Assembly: GCA_937868455.1 (NCBI GenBank)
Contig: CALMMO010000281.1
Span: 1-6,884 of the forward strand
Source of the DNA: an uncultured Marmoricola sp.
Lineage (GTDB): Bacteria > Actinomycetota > Actinomycetes > Propionibacteriales > Nocardioidaceae
Reading direction: 5' to 3'
DNA length: 6,884 bases
A program made the translations under genes and the position numbers. Shown piece after piece: positions 1-6,884 of the stretch. How positions within the stretch are numbered: position 1 is the first letter of the stretch; every line of letters starts with the position of its first letter. Below the pieces are notes generated by a model, which did no database searches, had not been told where the DNA came from, and saw only the letters and a list, made by a program, of their open reading frames with translations.

Positions 1-255
1 GGTGAGGAGGTCGGCATAAGTAGCGGGTCTCACTGGCTCGGCATAGTCCTCGGGCGCCGAAGGACGAGTACGGATCACGTGGGTCCAAAAGTGCTGAACC
101 TCAGTGAGATGCCACAGCAAGTCTGACGCGGTCCAGGCCGGGCAACTGGGCACCAAGGCTGTGGGATCGCACTCTCGCAGCACTTCTAGGAAGCGCGCCG
201 ACTCGTCGCGGATATGGGCAAGATAGCTCTCGTTACTCAGGCGCGTGGATGACAT
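1..255 (-). CDS. DinB/maleylpyruvate isomerase N-terminal family protein (partial, 3' end outside window)
   Basis: Only the first 85 residues are visible; the frame stays open to the window edge. The start is the ATG at 255-253: an in-frame TAG at 267-265 lies just upstream and no other start codon falls between. The visible part begins MSSTRLSNESYLAHI and contains CPAWTASDLLWHLTEVQHFW at about residues 39-58. This matches the helix motif of the mycothiol-dependent maleylpyruvate isomerase/DinB four-helix family (usual pattern C-P-x-W-x-x-x-D-L-x-x-H-L), where the His, here His49, is normally a metal ligand. Family members are mostly of unknown substrate; characterised ones act as mycothiol S-transferases or isomerases in the cytoplasm. 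The family assignment is from motif recognition; the substrate is unknown. The gene is divergent from the arginine operon, with an 84-base shared upstream region, and no functional link to arginine is evident. Confidence 0.75.
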   Translation of the reverse strand, partial: MSSTRLSNESYLAHIRDESARFLEVLRECDPTALVPSCPAWTASDLLWHLTEVQHFWTHVIRTRPSAPEDYAEPVRPATYADLLT

Positions 256-261
256 ATACCC

Positions 262-290
262 AACCTAGGCTTGGCTTCTGACCATTTCTA
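262..290 (-). promoter_or_regulatory. Candidate promoter of the divergent DinB-family gene
   Basis: Read on the minus strand, TAGAAA (290-285) and TAGGTT (267-262) are 17 bases apart and resemble -35 and -10 hexamers; the first matches TTGACA at 4 of 6 positions. The TANNNT box ends six bases before the ATG at 255, and no purine-rich ribosome-binding site is present. That is the layout expected for a leaderless transcript starting at or next to the ATG, which is common in actinobacteria. Inferred from spacing and weak consensus matches only. Confidence 0.35.
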
Positions 291-294
291 GTGA

Positions 295-2515
<2,221 letters not shown>

Positions 2516-2519
<4 letters not shown>

Positions 2520-3421
2520 ACCATCTCTCCGAATCCCGCAAGAAGGCGGCAATTCTGGCCCAGGCCTTGCCCTGGCTGGAGCGCTACCACGGCAAAATCA
2601 TCGTGATTAAGTACGGCGGCAACGCCATGATCCACGACAACCTGAAGAAGGCTTTTGCCGAGGACATCGTGTTCTTGCGGATGGCGGGCTTCAAGCCCGT
2701 CGTCGTACACGGCGGAGGGCCACAGATTTCCTCCATGCTCGATCGCCTCGGCATCCGCTCGGAGTTCAAGGGCGGCCTGCGTGTCACCACCGATGAAGCG
2801 ATGGACGTCGTTCGCATGGTCTTGGTCGGTCAGGTCCAACGCGAACTGGTTGGGCTGATCAACGCTCATGGCCCACTGGCAGTGGGGCTCTCGGGTGAAG
2901 ACGCCGGGCTGTTCACCGCTCGCCGCACCGGCACGGTGGTCGATGGTGAAGAAGTCGACCTCGGCAACGTGGGTGAGGTGGCGACCGTGCGACCTGAGGC
3001 GGTGCTCGACCTGGTTGAGGCGGGCAGGATCCCGGTGATCTCATCGGTGGCTCCCGATCCTGCTGGGGTCATCCACAACGTCAATGCCGACACTGCCGCG
3101 GCCGCCTTGGCGGTGGCACTGGGAGCCGAGAAGCTCCTCGTGCTCACCGACGTGGTTGGGCTCTACCGCGACTTTGGCAAGTCCAATGACGTGATTCAGG
3201 AGATCAACCCAGAAGACCTCGCAGCGTTGTTGCCGACCCTTGATGCGGGCATGGTGCCCAAGATGACCGCCTGCCACGAGGCGGTCGTTGGGGGAGTGCC
3301 GCGCGCGACTGTGGTGGATGGCCGCGACGAGCATGCAGTGCTGCTGGAGATCTTCACCGACGAGGGCGTTGGCACCCAGGTGCTGCCAGGGGTCCCGATG
3401 AAGGTGCGCAGCCATGAGTGA
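2516..3421 (+). CDS. argB: N-acetylglutamate kinase
   Basis: ArgB phosphorylates N-acetylglutamate with ATP, the second and usually the arginine-controlled step. The 301-residue protein has the amino-acid-kinase fold motifs: KYGGNAM at 32-38 (phosphate-binding Lys32), the glycine-rich HGGGPQI at 65-71, substrate Arg90 in [18 protein letters not shown] at 188-197 (Asn190, Asp192), LTDVVGL and the late lysine Lys249 in GMVPKM. An N-terminal extension of about 25 residues before the first strand and the C-terminal [15 protein letters not shown] (273-287) are the features that distinguish arginine-inhibited hexameric kinases from the insensitive dimeric E. coli type, so feedback inhibition by arginine is likely (inferred). 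The ATG overlaps the argJ TGA in ATGA; upstream there is only a weak GAGAA (2496-2500), suggesting translational coupling. Confidence 0.97.
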
Positions 3422-4556
3422 GATCACCGCTCGTTACCCGGGCGCGATCATGAACACCTTCGGCCCTCCCCGTTTGGCACTTGCCAAGGGCGCGGGGTCG
3501 ATCGTGTGGGATGAGGACGGCAACGAATACCTCGATCTCTTCGCCGGGATCGCCGTCAACGCACTCGGTCATGCCCATCCGCGTCTGATCCAGGCGGTCG
3601 CTCAGCAGATGGCAACCCTGGGACACGTTTCCAACTTCTTCGCCACCGCACCCCAAGTCGAACTCGCTGAAAAGTTGCTCTCGCTGCTGGGCCGAGATGG
3701 CCGAGTATTCTTCACCAACTCCGGCACCGAAGCCAACGAGGCTGCGTTCAAAGCCACCCGACGCACTGGTCGCACTCGCATCATCGCCGCCCAGGGGTCC
3801 TTCCACGGACGCAGCATGGGTGCTCTCGCATTGACCTCAAAGCAGGCTTACCGAGAGCCGTTTGAGCCGCTGCCTGGCGACATCACCTTCGTTCCGTACG
3901 GCGACGCCGATGCGCTCGCCGCTGCGGTAGATGACACCGTTGCTGCGGTCATCTTGGAGCCGCTCCAGGGTGAAGCAGGCGTCGTCGTACCCCCAGATGG
4001 ATATCTGTGTAGAGCCCGTGAACTCACCCGCGCCCACGGAGCCTTGTTGTGGCTCGATGAGGTGCAAACCGGCATCGGGCGCTGCGGCACCTGGTTTGCG
4101 GCCGCTGCCGACCCCGAGGTCAGCCCCGACCTTGTCACCCTTGCCAAGGGATTAGCCGGAGGCATCCCGATCGGGGCGTTTGTTGCTCTTGGAGAAGCGG
4201 CATCGCTGCTCGAGCCGGGAAACCATGGATCCACCTTCGGCGGAAATCCCGTCGCGACCGCGGCCGCGCTGGCAGTGATCGAGACGATTGAGGTGGAGGG
4301 TTTGTTGGCCAACGCGTTAGCTCGGGGTGAGCAGCTCATCACGGGCCTCGGCGCACAGGGCCGCGGACTCTTGGTGGGACTCAGTGTCAGTGATGCGCCC
4401 AGCATTGTGGCGAGCGCCCAGAGCGCTGGCTACCTGCTCAACAACACCGCCCCTGACCGCCTTCGACTGGCCCCGGCGCTCAACATCAGCCAATCCCACG
4501 TGCAGGCGTTTATCGACGCCTGGCCACACATCGTTTCGAAAGCAGGACCCTCATGA
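3414..4556 (+). CDS. argD: Acetylornithine aminotransferase
   Basis: ArgD is a pyridoxal-phosphate class III aminotransferase that converts N-acetylglutamate semialdehyde and glutamate to N-acetylornithine and 2-oxoglutarate. In 380 residues, slightly short but complete, the markers appear in order: NALGHAHP (49-56), the phosphate-binding SGTEANEA (103-110), SFHGRSMGA (129-137), the cofactor aspartate Asp215 in LDEVQTG, the Schiff-base Lys245 in [16 protein letters not shown] (273-279), and the late RLAPALNIS (351-359). Some family members also serve lysine synthesis as succinyldiaminopimelate aminotransferases; the location inside the arg operon makes the arginine role primary. The ATG overlaps the end of argB by eight bases (ATGAGTGA), with AAGGTG at 3401-3406 seven bases upstream as ribosome-binding site. 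Confidence 0.97.
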   Translation: MSEITARYPGAIMNTFGPPRLALAKGAGSIVWDEDGNEYLDLFAGIAVNALGHAHPRLIQAVAQQMATLGHVSNFFATAPQVELAEKLLSLLGRDGRVFFTNSGTEANEAAFKATRRTGRTRIIAAQGSFHGRSMGALALTSKQAYREPFEPLPGDITFVPYGDADALAAAVDDTVAAVILEPLQGEAGVVVPPDGYLCRARELTRAHGALLWLDEVQTGIGRCGTWFAAAADPEVSPDLVTLAKGLAGGIPIGAFVALGEAASLLEPGNHGSTFGGNPVATAAALAVIETIEVEGLLANALARGEQLITGLGAQGRGLLVGLSVSDAPSIVASAQSAGYLLNNTAPDRLRLAPALNISQSHVQAFIDAWPHIVSKAGPS

Positions 4557-5476
4557 CCCGGCACTTCCTTCGCGACGATGACCTGAGCCCGCAGGAGCAG
4601 GCCGAGGTCTTGGCTTTGGCGGCACGCATGAAGCAGGAACCCTTTGGTTTCAAGCCTCTCGATGGGCCGGTCTCGGTCGCGACGATCTACGACAAGCCGA
4701 CCTTGCGCACCCAGGTGTCCTTCTCGGCGGGCATCGCCGAACTTGGTGGGCATCCGATGATGATCGATGCAGGTTTAGCCGCGGCCGGCAAGCGTGAGTC
4801 GATTGCCGATGTCGCCCGCGTCTTAGGCCGCCAGGTTGGCGTTCTCGTGTGGCGCACTTATGCCCAGGCCAATCTTGATGAGATGGCTGCCCATGCCGGC
4901 ATCCCGATCATCAACGCACTGACCGATGAGTTCCACCCGTGCCAATTGTTGGCCGATCTGCTCACGGTGATCGAGACCAAGGGCAAGACCCAGGGCGTGA
5001 GCGCTGCATTTGTCGGGGACGGCGCGTGCAACCAGGGCAACTCTTGGGTGCTTGCTGGGGCGACGGCTGGAATGCACGTGCGGATCAGTTCCCCGGTTGG
5101 GCACTTTCCAGACGCAGCGGTGATCGCCAAGGGCCAACAGATCGCTCAGAACACCGGGGGATCGGTGAAGATCCTCACCGATCCGGTGGAGGCGGTCAGC
5201 GGAGCCGACGTAGTCATCACAGACACCTGGATTTCGATGGGCAAGGAAGAGGAGACCGACCGTCGCCTCGCGATTTTCGCCAACTACGCCGTCGATGAAG
5301 CCTTGCTGGCCCATGCAGCACCCGATGCCGTTGTGATGCACTGCTTGCCCGCCTATCGCGGCAAGGAGATCAGCGCAGCAGTGATCGATGGTGCCCAGAG
5401 TGTGGTCTGGCAAGAGGCTGAGAACCGCCGCCATGCGCAGAAGGCTGTGATGGCCTGGCTTTGGGAGCGGCGATGA
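4553..5476 (+). CDS. argF: Ornithine carbamoyltransferase
   Basis: ArgF joins ornithine and carbamoyl phosphate to give citrulline. The 307-residue length is typical. Conserved sites are WRTYAQ (100-105), HPCQLLADL (128-136) at the carbamoyl-phosphate site, Asn160 of the ornithine loop [10 protein letters not shown], the ornithine-closing loop DTWISMG (224-230), [11 protein letters not shown] (263-273) with the active-site cysteine Cys264, and the ending ENRRHAQKA. The one deviation is the carbamoyl-phosphate motif: the usual STRTR is TLRTQ at residues 50-54 ([12 protein letters not shown]), retaining the central Arg52 and Thr53. The SMG loop and [10 protein letters not shown] argue for ornithine carbamoyltransferase rather than the acetyl- or succinylornithine enzymes. 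The start ATGA overlaps the argD stop; AGGA at 4544-4547 is five bases upstream. argR follows with another four-base overlap. Confidence 0.94.
   Translation: MTRHFLRDDDLSPQEQAEVLALAARMKQEPFGFKPLDGPVSVATIYDKPTLRTQVSFSAGIAELGGHPMMIDAGLAAAGKRESIADVARVLGRQVGVLVWRTYAQANLDEMAAHAGIPIINALTDEFHPCQLLADLLTVIETKGKTQGVSAAFVGDGACNQGNSWVLAGATAGMHVRISSPVGHFPDAAVIAKGQQIAQNTGGSVKILTDPVEAVSGADVVITDTWISMGKEEETDRRLAIFANYAVDEALLAHAAPDAVVMHCLPAYRGKEISAAVIDGAQSVVWQEAENRRHAQKAVMAWLWERR
5463..5467 (+). promoter_or_regulatory. Ribosome-binding site that sets the argR start
   Basis: GGGAG lies five bases before the ATG at 5473. It favours that ATG over the in-frame TTG at 5461, which would itself include this sequence and has no purine-rich site before it. 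Confidence 0.6.
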
Positions 5477-5994
5477 GCGCCACCGAGTTCGGCCACGCAC
5501 TGATTCCCGGCACCAAGAGTGCCCGTCAGCAGCGACTCCTGGAGTTGATCAACTCGGGCGCGGTTCGTTCCCAAACCGAACTGCTTGAAGGGTTGTTGGC
5601 CGAAGGGATCACAGTCACCCAAGCAACCTTGTCGCGAGACCTCGTGGAGATGCAGGCCGTGAAGGTGCGTACTGCCGATGGACACCTGATCTATGCGCTG
5701 CCCGGCGAAGGCGGAGATCGCACGGCCATGGCGGCACCGAATCAGGCTGCTGGAAGCAAACTCGAACGCTTGTTGGGCGAGTTGTTAGTGAGCGCAGATT
5801 CCTCGGCAAACCTGGTGGTGTTGCGCACTCCGCCAGGGGCGGCACAGTTCCTGGGGTCGGCCATCGACAAGGCAGATCTTGGTGAAGTGCTTGGCACGAT
5901 CGCTGGAGACGACACCTTGCTGGTGATCAGTCGCGACCCCGATGGTGCTGGGCTGGCCCGCCGGTTAACCGAACTAGCCAACCATCACCGCTAG
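5473..5994 (+). CDS. argR: Arginine repressor ArgR
   Basis: ArgR is the arginine-dependent DNA-binding regulator of arginine genes; family members work as hexamers (dimers of trimers). The 173-residue protein has an N-terminal winged helix-turn-helix, roughly residues 15-77, with RQQRLLELI, the recognition-helix signature TQATLSRDL (49-57; Ser54-Arg55) and the wing ending HLIYALP (71-77). After a low-complexity linker (about 78-95), the C-terminal arginine-binding/oligomerisation domain carries [14 protein letters not shown] (119-132) and GTIAGDDT (141-148), whose Asp146-Asp147 contact arginine in the family. The start at ATG 5473 overlaps the argF stop (ATGA) and has GGGAG upstream. As the last gene of the operon whose promoter carries ARG boxes, it probably controls its own synthesis (inferred). 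Its stop codon lies in the hairpin shared with glpK. Confidence 0.95.
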   Translation: MSATEFGHALIPGTKSARQQRLLELINSGAVRSQTELLEGLLAEGITVTQATLSRDLVEMQAVKVRTADGHLIYALPGEGGDRTAMAAPNQAAGSKLERLLGELLVSADSSANLVVLRTPPGAAQFLGSAIDKADLGEVLGTIAGDDTLLVISRDPDGAGLARRLTELANHHR

Positions 5995-5999
5995 TCGGT
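5968..5999. terminator. Bulged hairpin between convergent argR and glpK, candidate bidirectional terminator
   Basis: The left arm ACCGAACTAGC (5968-5978) pairs with the right arm GCTAGTCGGT (5990-5999) over 10 base pairs with one unpaired A, around an 11-base loop. Because it is an inverted repeat it forms in transcripts of either strand, and it contains the stop codons of both genes. No long T-run follows on either side (GTCTTG after the + arm), so it is not a classic intrinsic terminator; U-poor hairpins are commonly proposed as terminators in GC-rich actinobacteria. The structure is seen; the function is inferred. Confidence 0.5.
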
Positions 6000-6884
6000 G
6001 TCTTGATCGACCCAATCCAGGGTCTTCGTCACAGCCTTCTTCCAATTGCGGAACAACCGCTCTCGCTGCTCATCGGCCATGCAGGGTGTCCATCGAGCCC
6101 CTTCACCCCAGTTGGACGTGATCGCTTCGGTGGAGTCCCAGTAGCCAACGGCTAGACCCGCTGCATAGGCGGCTCCCAGAGCAGTGGTCTCGTTCACTTG
6201 GGGACGTACGACGTCGACGCCGAGGATGTCGGCTTGGAACTGCATCAGCGTGGCGTTCAGCGTCATTCCGCCATCGACCTTGAGTGCACTCAATGCCACC
6301 CCTGAGTCGGCCTCCATCGCCTCCAGCACCTCGCGTGTTTGATAAGCCGTCGACTCCAGCACCGCTCGAGCGATATGCCGCTTGTCGACGAATCTGGTGA
6401 GCCCCACCAATGCCCCGCGGGCATCGGGTCGCCAGTGCGGAGCAAAGAGTCCCGAGAAGGCCGGGACGAAGTACGCCCCTCCGTTGTCTGGCACCGAGAT
6501 CGCTAGCTCTTCGATCTCAGCGGCCGAACTGATCAAGCCGAGGTTGTCTCTGACCCACTGCACCAGGGAGCCAGCAACAGCGATCGACCCCTCCAGGGCG
6601 TAGACCGCTGGTTGATCCCCGATTTGGTAGCACACAGTGGTGAGCAGACCGTTGTTTGAGGGCACCGGCGTCGTACCGGTGTTGAGCAGCATGAAGCAAC
6701 CAGTCCCATAGGTGTTCTTGGCCATCCCCGGCTCGAGGCAGGCCTGACCAAAAGTGGCCGCCTGCTGATCGCCCAAAATCCCAGCAACCGGGACCCCTTT
6801 GAGCACATCGAGCGTGCATTCGGCAAAGCTCCCAGAGGATGGCCCAATCGCAGGCAGCATGCTCATCGGGACACCCATCGCTTC
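5991..6884 (-). CDS. glpK: Glycerol kinase, C-terminal part (5' end outside window)
   Basis: GlpK phosphorylates glycerol with ATP to glycerol 3-phosphate in the cytoplasm. The visible 297 residues run without interruption to the window edge; a full enzyme has about 500 residues, so roughly the first 200 lie outside. The ATG at 6878 is internal, since the frame continues as Glu-Ala upstream and the protein there is mid-domain. Counting from the edge, [10 protein letters not shown] (38-47) holds the catalytic Asp39, KNTYGTGCF (56-64) is the nucleotide-binding segment, [14 protein letters not shown] (138-151) and [18 protein letters not shown] (205-222) are FGGY-kinase signatures, and [15 protein letters not shown] completes the C-terminal ATPase lobe. 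The E. coli fructose-1,6-bisphosphate-site arginine is not seen before GDQQ. The gene converges on argR, and the two stop codons overlap. There is no obvious functional link to arginine synthesis. Confidence 0.96.
   Translation of the reverse strand, partial: EAMGVPMSMLPAIGPSSGSFAECTLDVLKGVPVAGILGDQQAATFGQACLEPGMAKNTYGTGCFMLLNTGTTPVPSNNGLLTTVCYQIGDQPAVYALEGSIAVAGSLVQWVRDNLGLISSAAEIEELAISVPDNGGAYFVPAFSGLFAPHWRPDARGALVGLTRFVDKRHIARAVLESTAYQTREVLEAMEADSGVALSALKVDGGMTLNATLMQFQADILGVDVVRPQVNETTALGAAYAAGLAVGYWDSTEAITSNWGEGARWTPCMADEQRERLFRNWKKAVTKTLDWVDQDTD

Noticed and set aside
5461..5472. TTG start giving four extra ArgR residues
   Set aside because: The ATG at 5473 has a well-spaced GGGAG and the four-base overlap seen at most other junctions; the TTG has no upstream purine-rich site.
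4823..5500. 225-codon open frame antisense to argF
   Set aside because: It is a by-product of GC-biased codons in argF; its translation shows no recognisable domain, while the sense strand is a clear conserved enzyme.
5963..5970. Perfect palindrome GGTTAACC near the end of argR
   Set aside because: It lies inside codons of argR, is only eight bases long and has no repeat elsewhere that I noticed; treated as chance.

Overview
The window carries a compact arginine-biosynthesis operon on the + strand, argC-argJ-argB-argD-argF-argR (about 340-5994). It is flanked on the left by a divergent, partial gene of the DinB/maleylpyruvate-isomerase-like family (255 down to 1) and on the right by a convergent, partial glycerol kinase gene, glpK (6884 down to 5991). 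The organism is most likely a GC-rich actinobacterium. Four things point there: the gene order CJBDFR with argR as the last cistron, the GC-rich third codon positions, an operator resembling the mycobacterial ARG box rather than the E. coli one, and a neighbour from a family expanded in mycothiol-producing actinobacteria. Species or genus cannot be fixed from this sequence alone.

Left region (1-339): the divergent gene starts at an ATG at 255, and the first 85 residues of its product are visible. The 84 bases up to the argC start hold the control elements: two candidate ArgR operators about two helical turns apart (304-319 and 324-339), a -10-like TATAGT (327-332) inside the second operator, and a TAGGTT placed to serve the divergent gene. 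Neither first gene has a Shine-Dalgarno sequence, and both have a TANNNT box 6-7 bases before the ATG, so both transcripts may be leaderless.

Central region (340-5994): all six genes overlap the next by 4 or 8 bases, giving one tightly coupled transcript. The proteins run from glutamate acetylation to citrulline: ArgJ makes N-acetylglutamate by transferring acetyl from N-acetylornithine; ArgB phosphorylates it; ArgC reduces the acyl phosphate; ArgD transaminates the semialdehyde to N-acetylornithine; ArgJ releases ornithine; ArgF carbamoylates it to citrulline. ArgR is the arginine-responsive repressor, so the operon is probably self-regulated. The last two steps, argG and argH, which commonly follow in relatives, are absent here and must lie elsewhere or be missing.

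Right region (5964-6884): argR and glpK converge, and their stop codons overlap in a CTAG tetranucleotide. A bulged 10-bp hairpin spans this junction and is a plausible two-way terminator. The visible glpK encodes the C-terminal 297 residues of an otherwise well-conserved enzyme.

Overall this is ordinary core metabolism. I found no mobile element, CRISPR array, RNA gene or new system. The points most worth checking are the operator/leaderless promoter layout, the altered carbamoyl-phosphate motif of ArgF, the missing argGH and the shared stop/terminator hairpin.
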